Shown one piece after another: positions 9,117-18,082 of a DNA stretch of 64,000 nt; within the stretch, counting starts at the first letter, position 1, and each line of letters begins with the position of its first letter. The position numbers were made by a program, and so were the translations under genes. The stretch covers positions 1 through 64,000 of the forward strand of contig NZ_FNIG01000011.1 in the NCBI RefSeq assembly GCF_900103915.1. Reading direction: 5' to 3'. A model generated the notes under the pieces. That model was not told where the DNA came from, did no database searches, and saw only the letters and a list, made by a program, of their open reading frames with translations. The DNA is from Tenuibacillus multivorans. Its GTDB lineage: Bacteria; Bacillota; Bacilli; Bacillales; Alkalibacillaceae.

Positions 9117-10307
9117 ATGATGTCAGCATACCAAGTGATTGTACTAGCCGCTGGTCAAGGTCGGCGGATGAAGGCGGGGAAAAATAAACAACTGCTTAAA
9201 ATTGGTCATCAAACATTAATTGAACATACATTACAAGTGTTTGAAAATGATGATTGGTGTCAATCCATTTACATCGTGGTTCATCCTGATGAGATGGAAT
9301 GGATGGAGCGAGTTATAGCTAAGCAACCTTATAAGAAAATTAAACCATTCGTAAAAGGTGGTAAGGAACGCCAGGATAGTGTTCGAAATGGTGTGAAAGA
9401 AATAGACAAAGAATTAATTACATTCGTTCATGACGGAGCGCGTCCTTTTGTTACAATAGATGAACTGCATCGTTTATATGAAGTGACGGAAGAGCATGGT
9501 GCAGCCTTTTTAGGTATACCTGTAACAGATACCATTAAAAAGGTAGAAGATGACGGAACAATTCATACGCTCAACCGTGATAAGTTAGTTGCTGCACAGA
9601 CGCCACAAGCTTTTACGTATGACTTGATCAAACAAGCACATGATTATGCTGAAGCACATCAGTTATATGCGACAGATGATGTGGCGTTATTGGAGTATCT
9701 CGATCAATCAGCAGTTGTAGTAAAAGGTCATGATGAAAATTTTAAAATAACGAATCCAGAGGATATACAAAAGGCAGAAAATATGCTACAAATAAATAGG
9801 TCAAAGCAGTTAAAGGAGGAGCTTTCGTTGTTTCGAGTAGGACAAGGGTTTGATGTACATCAGCTTGTAGAAGGAAGACCGTGTATTATAGGTGGGGTTG
9901 AAATCCCTCATAAAAAGGGATTACTCGGTCATTCGGATGCAGATGTCTTATTACATACGATTGCGGATGCAGCATTAGGAGCTATAGGTGAAGGAGATAT
10001 TGGAAAGCACTTTCCAGACACGGATCCAGCTTTTAAAGATTTGGATTCAAAGAAATTATTAAGTGAAGTATGGGAAAAAGTTGAAGGTGAAGGCTATGAA
10101 TTAGGTAATGTCGATTGTACAATCATAGCACAAGCACCTAAGATGTCTCCGTATATTGGTGACATGCGACAAACCATCGCTAAGCTTCTTAAGGCTCAAG
10201 AAACTAGTGTGAATGTCAAAGCTACGACGACGGAAACGTTAGGATTTCCTGGGCGAAAAGAAGGCATCGCCGCACAAGCAAACATTTTATTACAACGAAA
10301 GCGTTGA
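9117..10307 (+). CDS. ispDF: IspD-IspF in one frame (MEP pathway enzymes)
   Basis: One open frame of 396 codons covers two enzymes that are separate in B. subtilis. Residues 1-230 are IspD, 2-C-methyl-D-erythritol 4-phosphate cytidylyltransferase ([26 protein letters not shown]). Residues 238-396 are IspF, 2-C-methyl-D-erythritol 2,4-cyclodiphosphate synthase ([19 protein letters not shown], metal-binding Asp/His). Both act in isoprenoid precursor synthesis in the cytosol. There is no stop between them, but an AAGGAGG (9813-9819) lies 8 nt before an in-frame TTG at 9828, exactly where a stand-alone IspF ([10 protein letters not shown]) would begin. The cell may therefore make a fusion, free IspF, or both. 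The 7-residue linker is very short for a deliberate fusion. Confidence 0.93.
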   Translation: MMSAYQVIVLAAGQGRRMKAGKNKQLLKIGHQTLIEHTLQVFENDDWCQSIYIVVHPDEMEWMERVIAKQPYKKIKPFVKGGKERQDSVRNGVKEIDKELITFVHDGARPFVTIDELHRLYEVTEEHGAAFLGIPVTDTIKKVEDDGTIHTLNRDKLVAAQTPQAFTYDLIKQAHDYAEAHQLYATDDVALLEYLDQSAVVVKGHDENFKITNPEDIQKAENMLQINRSKQLKEELSLFRVGQGFDVHQLVEGRPCIIGGVEIPHKKGLLGHSDADVLLHTIADAALGAIGEGDIGKHFPDTDPAFKDLDSKKLLSEVWEKVEGEGYELGNVDCTIIAQAPKMSPYIGDMRQTIAKLLKAQETSVNVKATTTETLGFPGRKEGIAAQANILLQRKR

Positions 10308-10358
10308 TTTGTGTACAATAATAGACGGGTTAGGAAGAACGGAAAGGAGTAAAAGATT

Positions 10359-11834
10359 ATGACTGAGCAAAATGTGCGTGTACGTTATGCTCCGAGCCCA
10401 ACAGGCCATTTGCATATCGGAAATGCCAGAACAGCACTTTTTAACTACTTATTTGCAAGAAGTACGAATGGTAAGTTTATCATCCGTATTGAAGATACAG
10501 ATCAAAAGCGTAATGTAGAAGGTGGAGACATTGGCCAGTTAACCTATTTGAAGTGGTTAGGCATTGACTGGGATGAAAGTATCGATGTTGGCGGTGATTA
10601 TGGACCGTACCGTCAAATGGAGCGTTTAGATATTTATAAGAAATATGTCGATGAACTCATGGACCGAGGGTTGGCATATAAATGCTACATGACGGAGGAA
10701 GAACTTGAAGCAGAACGCGAAGAGCAACGAGAAAAAGGTCAAGTTCCAAAGTATTCTGGAGCCCATCGTGATTTAACCGAGGAGCAAATCAAACAATTTG
10801 AAGCGGAAGGGCGTAAACCGAGTATTCGCTTCCGTGTACCAGTTAATGAAACCTATGTATTCCATGATATCGTTAAAGGCAAAATCACTTTCGAATCTAG
10901 TGATTTTGGAGATTGGGTCATTTTGAAAAAAGATGGTACACCGACGTATAACTTTGCTGTTGCGGTTGACGATCACTTAATGAAAATCACGCACGTCTTA
11001 CGTGGTGAAGATCATATTTCTAACACACCTAAACAAATGATGATTTATCGTGCATTTGATTGGGAAGTACCAACATTTGCGCATATGACTTTAATTGTTA
11101 ATGAGGAACGTAAAAAGTTAAGTAAACGTGATGAATCAATTATTCAATTCATCGAACAATATAAAGACCTAGGTTACTTACCTGAAGCATTATTTAACTT
11201 TATTACACTATTAGGTTGGTCGCCAAAAGGTGAAGAAGAATTGTTTACGAGAGAAGAATTTACTGAAATCTTTGACCCAGAGCGTCTATCGACGTCACCA
11301 GCTGTATTTGATGCTCATAAGCTGAAGTGGATGAACAATCAATATATTAAATCAAGCTCACTTGAACGGGTGATTGATTTAGCTCTACCTCACCTCATCG
11401 AAGCGGGTAAAGTCGATGAAAATGTTTCAGGTGAAGATCGTGAATGGGTTGAAGAGCTAATCGCCCTGTATAAGGATCAACTAAACTACGGTGCTGAAAT
11501 CGTCGAACTGACTGAATTGTTCTTTAAAGAAGATATTGATTATGGCGAAGGTGAAATGGACGTTTTAAACCAGGAGCATGTGCCAAATATGCTAAGCCAT
11601 TTCCAAATTGAAATCGGTCAAATGGAGGAGTTTACACCTGAAAATATCAAAGCAGCCATTAAAGCAACACAGAAAACGACAGGCAATAAAGGTAAAAAAC
11701 TATTTATGCCGATTCGTGTGGCTGTTACAGGGCAACAGCATGGCCCAGAATTACCGAATGCGATTCATCTATTAGGGCAACGTACAGTCATGAATCGGTT
11801 AAATAAAATTGTCGGCGAGTTAAAATCCTCGTAA
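10359..11834 (+). CDS. gltX: Glutamyl-tRNA synthetase
   Basis: This 491-aa class I aminoacyl-tRNA synthetase has the HIGH motif as HLHIGNA (about residues 18-24) and the KMSKS-type motif as KLSKRDE (about 251-257). The C-terminal about 160 residues form the anticodon-binding helical domain. In most Bacillota lacking GlnRS it charges both tRNA-Glu and tRNA-Gln, the latter corrected by GatCAB; which applies here cannot be seen in the window. It starts behind GGAAAGGAG, 51 nt after ispDF, and precedes the cysteine T-box. Confidence 0.98.
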   Translation: MTEQNVRVRYAPSPTGHLHIGNARTALFNYLFARSTNGKFIIRIEDTDQKRNVEGGDIGQLTYLKWLGIDWDESIDVGGDYGPYRQMERLDIYKKYVDELMDRGLAYKCYMTEEELEAEREEQREKGQVPKYSGAHRDLTEEQIKQFEAEGRKPSIRFRVPVNETYVFHDIVKGKITFESSDFGDWVILKKDGTPTYNFAVAVDDHLMKITHVLRGEDHISNTPKQMMIYRAFDWEVPTFAHMTLIVNEERKKLSKRDESIIQFIEQYKDLGYLPEALFNFITLLGWSPKGEEELFTREEFTEIFDPERLSTSPAVFDAHKLKWMNNQYIKSSSLERVIDLALPHLIEAGKVDENVSGEDREWVEELIALYKDQLNYGAEIVELTELFFKEDIDYGEGEMDVLNQEHVPNMLSHFQIEIGQMEEFTPENIKAAIKATQKTTGNKGKKLFMPIRVAVTGQQHGPELPNAIHLLGQRTVMNRLNKIVGELKSS

Positions 11835-11852
11835 CATATTTCATTTATCGTA

Positions 11853-12117
11853 TATAATAGCAATATAATTAGATTTAAAACGTTGATGAGGAAGAAGTAA
11901 AAAGCTTGACCTAATCACAGAGAAAGCTGTTGTGCTGAGAGCAGCTTTTAGGTAGGTTTTTGAAATGCGCCTCTGAGTCTTCACCAGAAGAATAGTATGG
12001 TGAAGCGGGTTGTTCCCGTTAAGAACATGAAGTGAGGGGTATGTAGCCCCTAAACAGAGTGGAACCGCGCCATCAAGCGTCTCTGTCTAAGTGATTAGGC
12101 AGAGACGCTTTTTTTTT
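11853..12117 (+). promoter_or_regulatory. Cysteine T-box riboswitch with promoter, upstream of cysE-cysS
   Basis: Tandem TATAAT boxes (11853-11858, 11864-11869) precede a typical T-box leader beginning GATGAGGAAGAAGTA. A TGC codon at 11966-11968, in the sequence GAAATGCGCC, is the likely specifier and reads cysteine. The T-box sequence AGAGTGGAACCGCG is at 12056-12069. The terminator stem pairs AAGCGTCTCTG (12075-12085) with CAGAGACGCTT (12100-12110) before a T-run. Uncharged tRNA-Cys binding is expected to favour antitermination and expression of cysE-cysS. A mobile repeat now sits between this leader and cysE. Confidence 0.92.
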
Positions 12118-12124
12118 ATATAAT

Positions 12125-12337
12125 GGTTGTTTTCGCAAAGTGTTGCTATAACCACCGCAGTTGAAATACACTTCGCTTTCCGCGGTCAACGCTTCAGCCT
12201 CCTCGTGAGCTATCGCTCACTGTGGGGGGGCTTCAGCTGTTGCTTTTCCCGCTGGAGTCTTCGTGTATTTCAACTGCTTGTAGGATCTATTCCATACCAA
12301 ATTATCTATAAAAACAACAATCTTTTAGAAAACAACC
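12125..12337 (-). mobile_element. MITE-like repeat, copy 2 (inverted relative to copy 1)
   Basis: The element begins GGTTGTTTTC (12125-12134) and ends GAAAACAACC (12328-12337), a perfect 10-bp terminal inverted repeat. An inner perfect 15-bp repeat pairs GCAGTTGAAATACAC (12157-12171) with GTGTATTTCAACTGC (12263-12277). The centre holds hairpin GTGAGC-TATC-GCTCAC (12205-12220). Flanks TATATAAT (12117-12124) and TTTATAAT (12338-12345) match at 7 of 8 positions, a probable decayed target duplication. Its reverse complement aligns with both ends of the element at 5897-6300. It carries no gene; the reading frame through it is accidental. Confidence 0.8.
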
Positions 12338-12411
12338 TTTATAATAGCGGAAACTTCCTTCAGGATCATAATATATTAACAAAAATCATGATGGAAGGGG
12401 GATTTAGATTC

Positions 12412-13086
12412 ATGATTAAATTTTTAAAATTACTCAAAGAAGACGTTGATGTGGTGTTCGGTCAAGACCCAGCTGCGCGGAACCGTTTTGAAGTTATGCT
12501 GACTTATTCAGGTGTTCATGCTGTATGGGCTCACCGTATCGCACACGCTTTTCATAAACGTAAACTTTATTTTATCGCAAGAGTCATTTCACAAGTCAGT
12601 CGGTTTTTCACCGGGATTGAAATTCACCCAGGTGCGAAAATCGGAAAACGCTTTTTCATTGACCATGGAATGGGTGTTGTCGTTGGTGAGACGTGTGAAA
12701 TAGGTGATAATGTGACGATTTATCAAGGTGTTACATTAGGTGGAACAGGTAAGGAAAAAGGTAAGCGTCACCCAACTGTTCAAGATAATGTCCTAGTGGC
12801 TGCGGGAGCAAAAGTGCTCGGTTCGATCACAATTGGTGAGTGGGCAAAGGTCGGTGCTGGTTCGGTTGTACTAAAAGATGTTCCAGATCACTCGACGGTT
12901 GTTGGGATACCTGGACGCGTCGTCGTACAAAACGGCGTTAAGGTTAAAAAGGATTTAAATCACCATAAGTTACCTGACCCAGTCGCTGATAAATGTGACC
13001 GTCTTGAAGAACAAATTGTCGCCTTACAGAAAGAATTGGAGATGATGAAAGGAGTGCAGGGGAAAGATGACAATCAAGCTTTATAA
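12412..13086 (+). CDS. cysE: Serine O-acetyltransferase
   Basis: This 224-aa enzyme makes O-acetylserine from serine and acetyl-CoA, the committed step of cysteine synthesis. A helical N-terminal domain ([18 protein letters not shown]) is followed by a left-handed beta-helix of hexapeptide repeats (about 65-175; [34 protein letters not shown]). The start at 12412 follows GGAAGGGGGA and gives the family length; the frame is open back to 12127 only because it reads through the mobile repeat. It overlaps cysS by 20 nt and should be controlled by the upstream cysteine T-box. Confidence 0.97.
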   Translation: MIKFLKLLKEDVDVVFGQDPAARNRFEVMLTYSGVHAVWAHRIAHAFHKRKLYFIARVISQVSRFFTGIEIHPGAKIGKRFFIDHGMGVVVGETCEIGDNVTIYQGVTLGGTGKEKGKRHPTVQDNVLVAAGAKVLGSITIGEWAKVGAGSVVLKDVPDHSTVVGIPGRVVVQNGVKVKKDLNHHKLPDPVADKCDRLEEQIVALQKELEMMKGVQGKDDNQAL

Positions 13087-14464
13087 TACGCTAACTCGCC
13101 AGAAGGAAACGTTCCAAACGATTGAAGAAGGAAAAATCAAAATGTATGTCTGCGGACCAACTGTATACAATTATATTCATGTTGGGAATGCGCGACCCGC
13201 CATAGTATTTGATACGGTGCGTCGATATTTAGAGTACAGTGGGTATGATGTTGAATACGTATTAAACTTTACAGATGTAGATGATAAATTAATTAAAGCA
13301 TCTAACGAAATGAAAGAAGAAGTGCCGGTGCTTGCAGATCGTTTTATTAAGGCCTATAAAGAAGATGTGGCTAAATTAAATGTGCGTGAAGCTGTTCATC
13401 ATCCACGTGTAACGGAATCGATGGATGATATTATCGCTTTTATTGAAACATTAATTGAAAAAGATGTCGCGTATGAAGCGGATGGAGACGTTTATTTCCA
13501 TACACGTTCGTTTGATGAATATGGTAAGCTATCTCATCAATCGATTGATGAACTGCGATCTGGCGCACGAATTCAAGTTGGTGAAAAGAAGGATGATCCA
13601 TTAGATTTTGCTTTATGGAAGCAAGCTAAACCTGGAGAAATTGCATGGGATAGTCCGTGGGGTAAAGGTCGACCTGGCTGGCATATTGAATGCTCTGCTA
13701 TGGCTAGGAAGTATTTAGGCGGAACTATTGATATTCATGCCGGTGGCCAGGATTTAACCTTTCCACACCATGAAAATGAAATCGCTCAATCTGAGTGCCA
13801 TAATGAACAAACGTTTGCGAATTACTGGCTTCATAATGGATATATTCAAATCAATAACGAGAAAATGTCAAAATCACTTGGGAATTTTATTTTAGTGCAT
13901 GAGTTAGTTGAAAAGCATGATCCTAATGTCGTTCGTTTCTTTATGTTAAGTGTTCACTACCGTAATCCCATTAACTTTAGTGATGAACTACTAGCCGAAG
14001 CTAAAAATAGTTTTGATCGCTTGAAAACAGCCTATCAAAACTTACAACATCGGAAAACGGCAAGCCTTAATCTAACGAATGATGATGCTGAATGGCATGA
14101 CATGTTAGCCGACCTAAAACAGCGCTTTATCCATAACATGAATGATGATTTTAATACGGCTAACGCTATTTCAGTCATGTTTGAATTAGCGAAGGAAGCC
14201 AATCGATATACCCAGCAAAAACAAACATCAACGGGAGTTATTAATCGGTTCTCGGAATTATTTGATGAAATGTCAACCGTATTAGGATTCTCCTTACAAT
14301 CGGTTGAACTATTAGATGAGGATATTGAACACTTAATTGAAGAACGTATTCAAGCTCGGAAGGACCGAAATTTCAAGCGTGCAGATGAAATCCGTGATGA
14401 ATTAAAAGCTAAAGGTATTATTTTAGAAGATACGCCACAAGGAACGAGATGGAAAAGAGCATGA
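13067..14464 (+). CDS. cysS: Cysteinyl-tRNA synthetase
   Basis: This 465-aa class I synthetase has the HIGH-type motif YIHVGNARP (about residues 36-44), zinc-site residues in CGPT (near 29), ECSA (near 209) and [10 protein letters not shown] (near 234-243), and KMSKSLGN at about 266. It attaches cysteine to tRNA-Cys in the cytosol. It overlaps cysE by 20 nt, so it shares the T-box-controlled transcript; coupling cysteine synthesis to tRNA charging is typical of Bacillaceae. Its last bases overlap the mrnC start. Confidence 0.98.
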   Translation: MTIKLYNTLTRQKETFQTIEEGKIKMYVCGPTVYNYIHVGNARPAIVFDTVRRYLEYSGYDVEYVLNFTDVDDKLIKASNEMKEEVPVLADRFIKAYKEDVAKLNVREAVHHPRVTESMDDIIAFIETLIEKDVAYEADGDVYFHTRSFDEYGKLSHQSIDELRSGARIQVGEKKDDPLDFALWKQAKPGEIAWDSPWGKGRPGWHIECSAMARKYLGGTIDIHAGGQDLTFPHHENEIAQSECHNEQTFANYWLHNGYIQINNEKMSKSLGNFILVHELVEKHDPNVVRFFMLSVHYRNPINFSDELLAEAKNSFDRLKTAYQNLQHRKTASLNLTNDDAEWHDMLADLKQRFIHNMNDDFNTANAISVMFELAKEANRYTQQKQTSTGVINRFSELFDEMSTVLGFSLQSVELLDEDIEHLIEERIQARKDRNFKRADEIRDELKAKGIILEDTPQGTRWKRA

Positions 14465-14859
14465 CACGTACAAATGATGTTAAACAAATGAAAAGTTTAG
14501 CCCTCGCTTATATGGGGGATGCTGTCTATGAAAAATATATTCGTGAATATTTGATCCAAAAAGGTGAGGTCAAACCGCAAATACTACACAGTCAGGCTGT
14601 GTCATTTGTCTCAGCGGATGCTCAAGCCCATGTTTTATCAAATTGGCTTGATGATGATCTACTAACAACTGAAGAGCAATCGGTTGTTAGAAGAGGCAGA
14701 AATGCCAAGTCAAATATCCCGAAAAATACGGATGGTCAGACCTACCGTTTAAGCACAGCATTTGAAGCACTACTTGGCTTTTTATATTTAAAAGAAGATA
14801 TGGATCGTTTAGATTACTTGGTAACCCAGGCGATACAAGATTTAGAAGAAAGGAGTTAG
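14461..14859 (+). CDS. mrnC: Mini-ribonuclease III
   Basis: This protein of about 132 aa is a dimeric RNase III catalytic domain without a dsRNA-binding domain. YMGDAVYE near the N-terminus and [10 protein letters not shown] near residue 105 are the acidic catalytic motifs. Mini-III matures 23S rRNA ends in Bacillus. I chose ATG 14461, which overlaps the cysS stop as ATGA; an in-frame ATG at 14449 would add four residues and is possible. It lies immediately before the rRNA methyltransferase gene, forming an RNA-maturation group. Confidence 0.95.
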   Translation: MTRTNDVKQMKSLALAYMGDAVYEKYIREYLIQKGEVKPQILHSQAVSFVSADAQAHVLSNWLDDDLLTTEEQSVVRRGRNAKSNIPKNTDGQTYRLSTAFEALLGFLYLKEDMDRLDYLVTQAIQDLEERS

Positions 14860-14863
14860 TGTG

Positions 14864-15601
14864 ATGTCGGAAGATTGGATTACGGGGAAAAACCCAGTTA
14901 TTGAAGCGCTGAAGTCAAAACGCCCAATCAATAAAATACTTATTTTAGAATCCATGGAACAGCGCGTACAGTCCCCCATTGTAAAATTGGCTAAGCAGAA
15001 TAAAGTGTTGATTCAAAAAGTCCCCAAACGTAAACTAGACCAACTTGGAGAACATCATCAAGGCGTAGTGGCATCTGTAGCAGCTTATACTTATGCAACA
15101 ATTGACGACCTCTTTGCCAAAGCAAAAAAACAAGAAGAGGATCCTTTCTTTATATTATTAGATGAATTAGAAGACCCGCGTAATCTTGGATCAATCATGC
15201 GAACAGCAGATGCAGTTGGTGCTCATGGTATTATTATTCCTAAACGAAGGTCTGTACAGCTAACACAAACAGTTGCAAAAGCATCAACTGGTGCTATTGA
15301 GTATGTTCCGGTTGTTCGGGTAACAAACATGAATCAAACCATTGAACGCCTAAAGGATGAAGGGGTTTGGATTGTGGGAACGGATGCTAAAGGAGAACAT
15401 GATTACCGTGAAATAGACTTTGATATGCCCTTAGCATTAGTGGTCGGTAGCGAAGGGAAAGGCATCAGTCGATTAGTTTTAAAGAACTGCGATTGGCTGG
15501 TCAACCTACCAATGCGTGGTTCCGTAACGTCATTGAACGCCTCTGTGTCTGCTAGCTTAATGATGTATGAAGTTTACCGTAACCGTTTTCCGATAAGGTG
15601 A
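14864..15601 (+). CDS. rlmB: 23S rRNA (guanosine-2'-O-) methyltransferase RlmB/TrmH type
   Basis: This 245-aa SpoU-family (SPOUT) methyltransferase has an N-terminal L30e-like substrate-binding domain and the three knot motifs: DELEDPRNLGSIMRTADA (about residues 102-119), VVGSEGKGIS (near 190-199) and LPMRGSVTSLNASVSAS (near 211-227). By family it methylates the ribose of a guanosine in 23S rRNA (G2251 in E. coli). ATG 14864 is 8 nt from AGGAG; a GTG one codon earlier is a less likely start. rae1 follows after 6 nt. Confidence 0.95.
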   Translation: MSEDWITGKNPVIEALKSKRPINKILILESMEQRVQSPIVKLAKQNKVLIQKVPKRKLDQLGEHHQGVVASVAAYTYATIDDLFAKAKKQEEDPFFILLDELEDPRNLGSIMRTADAVGAHGIIIPKRRSVQLTQTVAKASTGAIEYVPVVRVTNMNQTIERLKDEGVWIVGTDAKGEHDYREIDFDMPLALVVGSEGKGISRLVLKNCDWLVNLPMRGSVTSLNASVSASLMMYEVYRNRFPIR

Positions 15602-15607
15602 TTATCA

Positions 15608-16117
15608 ATGATTGTGCTGATTGTGGATGGATATAATATGATTGGAGATTGGCCGGAGTTACAAGGGTTAAAAGATTACCGATTGGAGGAAGCTAGAAAC
15701 CGATTAATTGAAATGTTAGCTGAATACCAAGCCTATACAGGTTATCGGGTCATCATTGTGTTTGATGCTTATGGGGTTAAAGGAACAGAGAAAAAAGGCA
15801 CGAAACATCGAGTTGAGGTTATTTTTACAAAGGAAAATGAAACAGCAGATGAACGTATTGAAAAGCTTGTTAACGAGGTTAAAAACGTCAAGACAAAGGT
15901 GTATGTTGCTACTTCCGACTTTACAGAGCAGTGGACAATCTTTTCTAAAGGTGCGCTCAGAAAATCAGCGCGAGAGCTTTTGTTAGATGTAAGAGAAATT
16001 GAAAATGATATCCAAAATGATGTTAAAACACATCAAGTTTTACAGCCAAAATCCAAGATACCTTTAAGTGAAGATGTGCTAAAAGCATTCGAGAAATGGC
16101 GTCGTGGAGGAGAGTAA
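15608..16117 (+). CDS. rae1: Rae1, ribosome-associated endoribonuclease (YacP family)
   Basis: This 169-aa protein has a NYN/PIN-like nuclease fold. IVDGYNMIGDW at residues 5-15 supplies the first acidic residue, and VFDAYGVKG and YVATSDFTEQ supply the later acidic positions. B. subtilis Rae1 (YacP) enters the ribosomal A site and cuts certain mRNAs in a translation-dependent way. The length matches (170 in B. subtilis), and so does the position between rlmB and sigH. It is followed by a promoter for sigH. Confidence 0.94.
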   Translation: MIVLIVDGYNMIGDWPELQGLKDYRLEEARNRLIEMLAEYQAYTGYRVIIVFDAYGVKGTEKKGTKHRVEVIFTKENETADERIEKLVNEVKNVKTKVYVATSDFTEQWTIFSKGALRKSARELLLDVREIENDIQNDVKTHQVLQPKSKIPLSEDVLKAFEKWRRGGE

Positions 16118-16128
16118 CTGATTACCAG

Positions 16129-16158
16129 TTGACTGAAAATTCACAATTCCTGTATAAT
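16129..16158 (+). promoter_or_regulatory. sigH promoter
   Basis: TTGACT (16129-16134), an 18-nt spacer and TATAAT (16153-16158) form a SigA-type promoter in the rae1-sigH gap, about 40 nt before the GTG start of sigH. In B. subtilis the sigH promoter is SigA-dependent and repressed by AbrB; AbrB sites have no clear consensus and cannot be judged here. Confidence 0.8.
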
Positions 16159-16198
16159 GACTGTATATTTATGGTTTATCAGCTTGGAGGGATCGGAT

Positions 16199-16846
16199 GT
16201 GGACAGCGTTGGTAAGAGGAAGAAGCAGGACTGGCAAGAATTAGACGATGAATCCATCGTTAAGTATGTACATGAAGGAGACATCCAAGCGCTCGATTAT
16301 CTCATTAATAAATATCGAAGCTTTGTTCGAGCGAAAGCACGTACATATTTTCTCATTGGTGCAGATCGTGAAGATATCGTTCAAGAAGGCATGATTGGGT
16401 TGTACAAGGCTATTCGAGACTTCCAATCTGAAAAGCTATCGTCTTTTAAAGCTTTTGCCGAATTATGTGTCACGAGGCAAATCATTACAGCAATCAAAAC
16501 CGCAACAAGACAGAAACATATTCCTCTTAATTCTTACGTTTCGTTGGACAAGCCGATTTACGACGAAGAATCAGATCGAACGTTATTAGATGTGATTGCT
16601 GAACATGAAACTTCAGACCCTGAGAAGCTCCTTATCAATCGTGAGAAATTTGTAGATATGGAAGATAAAATGGACGAATTACTTAGTGAATTAGAGCGTG
16701 AGGTATTGCACTTATATTTAGATGGACAATCTTATCAAGAAATCTCGCTTCAATTGAATCGGCATGTTAAATCGATTGATAACGCTTTACAAAGGGTTAA
16801 AAGAAAGCTTGAGAGGCATCTATCAGTTAGCGAGCTCACCTATTAA
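16199..16846 (+). CDS. sigH: RNA polymerase sigma-H (sigma-30) factor
   Basis: This 215-aa sigma-70-family factor has region 2 (ALDYLINKYRSFVRAKARTYF, DIVQEGMIGLYKAIRDF at about 32-75) and region 4 with a helix-turn-helix (YQEISLQLNRHVKSIDNALQR near 178-198). TRQKHIPLNSYVSLDKP in the middle is diagnostic of SigH. In Bacillus it drives early sporulation and competence genes. GTG 16199, six nt after GGAGGG, gives the family length (218 in B. subtilis); the open frame further upstream is not conserved. Confidence 0.96.
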   Translation: MDSVGKRKKQDWQELDDESIVKYVHEGDIQALDYLINKYRSFVRAKARTYFLIGADREDIVQEGMIGLYKAIRDFQSEKLSSFKAFAELCVTRQIITAIKTATRQKHIPLNSYVSLDKPIYDEESDRTLLDVIAEHETSDPEKLLINREKFVDMEDKMDELLSELEREVLHLYLDGQSYQEISLQLNRHVKSIDNALQRVKRKLERHLSVSELTY

Positions 16847-16852
16847 TTGCCA

Positions 16853-16881
16853 TTGACACGCTTTTTTTAACATGGTACATT
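16853..16881 (+). promoter_or_regulatory. Promoter of the rpmG-secE-nusG unit
   Basis: TTGACA (16853-16858), 17 nt, TACATT (16876-16881), with TGG just before the -10 (extended -10). It overlaps the end of sigH and lies about 30 nt before rpmG. Confidence 0.8.
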
Positions 16882-16914
16882 ATTGAAAGTGATAAATGAA
16901 GGAAGAGGTCTGTC

Positions 16915-17061
16915 ATGCGCAAAAAAGTGGTGCTAGCATGTACGGTTTGTAATGGACGAAATTATACAACCGAAAAGAAGCAACTAAGCTCAGAACGAAT
17001 CGAAGTGAAGAAATATTGCAAACGATGTGCCCAGCACACGCTACATCGTGAAACGAAATAG
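16915..17061 (+). CDS. rpmGB: Ribosomal protein L33, zinc-binding type
   Basis: This 48-aa 50S protein begins [17 protein letters not shown] and has two CxxC pairs (C9/C12 and C35/C38), the zinc-binding C+ type of L33. In Bacilli this gene lies between sigH and secE, as here. C+ ribosomal proteins are often paired elsewhere with zinc-independent paralogs used under zinc starvation; none is in this window. The start follows GGAAGAGG and has its own promoter. Confidence 0.95.
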   Translation: MRKKVVLACTVCNGRNYTTEKKQLSSERIEVKKYCKRCAQHTLHRETK

Positions 17062-17093
17062 ATGATTGCTCTGGTGTTTAAGGGGGACATGCA

Positions 17094-17261
17094 GTGATAA
17101 AATTTTTAAAAGATGTTAGACGAGAAATGCAGAAAGTTAGTTGGCCAAAAAGCAATGAGCTAACTCGATATACAGTTATCGTATTATTGACAGTCATTTT
17201 CGTAGCGGTCTATTTTACCGTGGTTGATTTAGGTATAACACAACTACTAGAACTGTTGTAA
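17094..17261 (+). CDS. secE: SecE, preprotein translocase subunit
   Basis: This 55-aa protein has the short Gram-positive SecE form: an amphipathic N-terminal helix with FLKDVRREMQKVSWPK, then one membrane segment (YTVIVLLTVIFVAVYFTVV). It clamps SecY in the SecYEG channel. The start is GTG about 8 nt after AGGGGG; ATG 17089 gives only a two-codon frame ending across this GTG and is not a start. It lies between rpmG and nusG as in B. subtilis. Confidence 0.95.
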   Translation: MIKFLKDVRREMQKVSWPKSNELTRYTVIVLLTVIFVAVYFTVVDLGITQLLELL

Positions 17262-17291
17262 TTTATCTTTTGATTATATAAAATAAAATTG

Positions 17292-17338
17292 TGATATAAT
17301 AAAAAAGGAGAAAAAACCCGCATTTGCCGGGTTTTTTA
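17292..17338 (+). terminator. Terminator between secE and nusG, with an extended -10 box directly before it
   Basis: AAAAAACCCG (17311-17320) pairs with CGGGTTTTTT (17328-17337), a classic intrinsic terminator. Just upstream, TGATATAAT (17292-17300) is an extended -10, with TTGATT at 17270-17275 as a poor, widely spaced -35. A transcript from it would start only about 4 nt before the terminator stem. More simply, the hairpin ends secE transcripts and read-through reaches nusG. No other promoter is obvious before nusG. Confidence 0.85.
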
Positions 17339-17407
17339 ATTTATCCAAAAAACGGAACGCCTGCTTTAAATTTGAAATCTAGGAGGGAAGGTTAAAAACC
17401 TATCATA

Positions 17408-17941
17408 ATGGAGAAGAATTGGTATGTCGTGCACACGTACTCGGGTTATGAAAATAAAGTTAGACTAAACCTTGAGAAACGTATTGAATCAATGGGAATG
17501 GAAGATAAAATTTTCCGTGTTATTGTCCCTGAAGAAGAAGAAACAGAAATTAAAAACGGCAAAAGAAAAACATCTATGAAAAAAGTTTTTCCTGGTTATG
17601 TCATAACGGAAATGATTATGACGGATGACTCTTGGTTCGTTGTTCGCAATACACCAGGTGTTACAGGATTTGTAGGTTCGTCTGGTTCTGGATCTAAGCC
17701 AACTCCGTTATTACCTGATGAAGCTGAACGAATCTTGAAGCGTATGGGTGTTAAAGATGAGGTTCAGGACTTTGACTTTGAAGTTAAAGAATCTGTCAGC
17801 GTAACGGATGGGCCATTTGCTAACTTTACCGGTACGATTGAAAATATTGATATGGATAAACAGAAGGTTAAAGTCCATGTTAATATGTTCGGTCGAGAAA
17901 CACCGGTTGAATTAGACTTCACCCAGATAGAAAAGTTGTAA
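17408..17941 (+). CDS. nusG: NusG, transcription elongation/termination factor
   Basis: This 177-aa protein has the NGN domain (residues 1-120; MEKNWYVVHTYSGYENKV, FPGYVITEM, NTPGVTGFVG) and a C-terminal KOW domain (about 125-177; VTDGPFANFTGTIENID). NusG binds RNA polymerase and in Bacillus promotes pausing and couples to ribosomes or Rho. The length equals that of the B. subtilis protein. The gene stands between a terminator and the rplK promoter. Confidence 0.97.
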   Translation: MEKNWYVVHTYSGYENKVRLNLEKRIESMGMEDKIFRVIVPEEEETEIKNGKRKTSMKKVFPGYVITEMIMTDDSWFVVRNTPGVTGFVGSSGSGSKPTPLLPDEAERILKRMGVKDEVQDFDFEVKESVSVTDGPFANFTGTIENIDMDKQKVKVHVNMFGRETPVELDFTQIEKL

Positions 17942-17948
17942 AATACAC

Positions 17949-17978
17949 TTGCATTTCTTAGCAGATATATGCTAGAAT
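17949..17978 (+). promoter_or_regulatory. rplK promoter
   Basis: TTGCAT (17949-17954), 18 nt, TAGAAT (17973-17978) with TGC before it (extended -10). It starts a leader of about 95 nt before rplK that contains a short GGGAGGGGAG...CTTCCCC-type pairing. Confidence 0.65.
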
Positions 17979-18082
17979 TTTTTATGTTTCTTATGGTCTG
18001 AATAAGATTCATCATGAAATGTTGAGTGGGAGGGGAGTAGTTCCCCAATTACCACATCACGGACTTTAAGGAGGTGTGTCTC

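Noticed and set aside
11966-11968. Glutamate or serine specifier for the T-box
   Set aside because: The neighbouring triplets GAA and GCG are out of the usual specifier position; TGC (Cys) fits both the leader layout and the downstream cysE-cysS genes.
12127-12411. 95-codon N-terminal extension of cysE
   Set aside because: The frame reads through the MITE-like repeat; ATG 12412 with GGAAGGGGGA gives the normal CysE N-terminus.
17089-17097. Two-codon upstream ORF (ATG-CAG-TGA) at the secE start
   Set aside because: The ATG is only 2-3 nt from the AGGGGG, too close for initiation; the GTG at 17094 is correctly spaced, so the short frame is coincidental.
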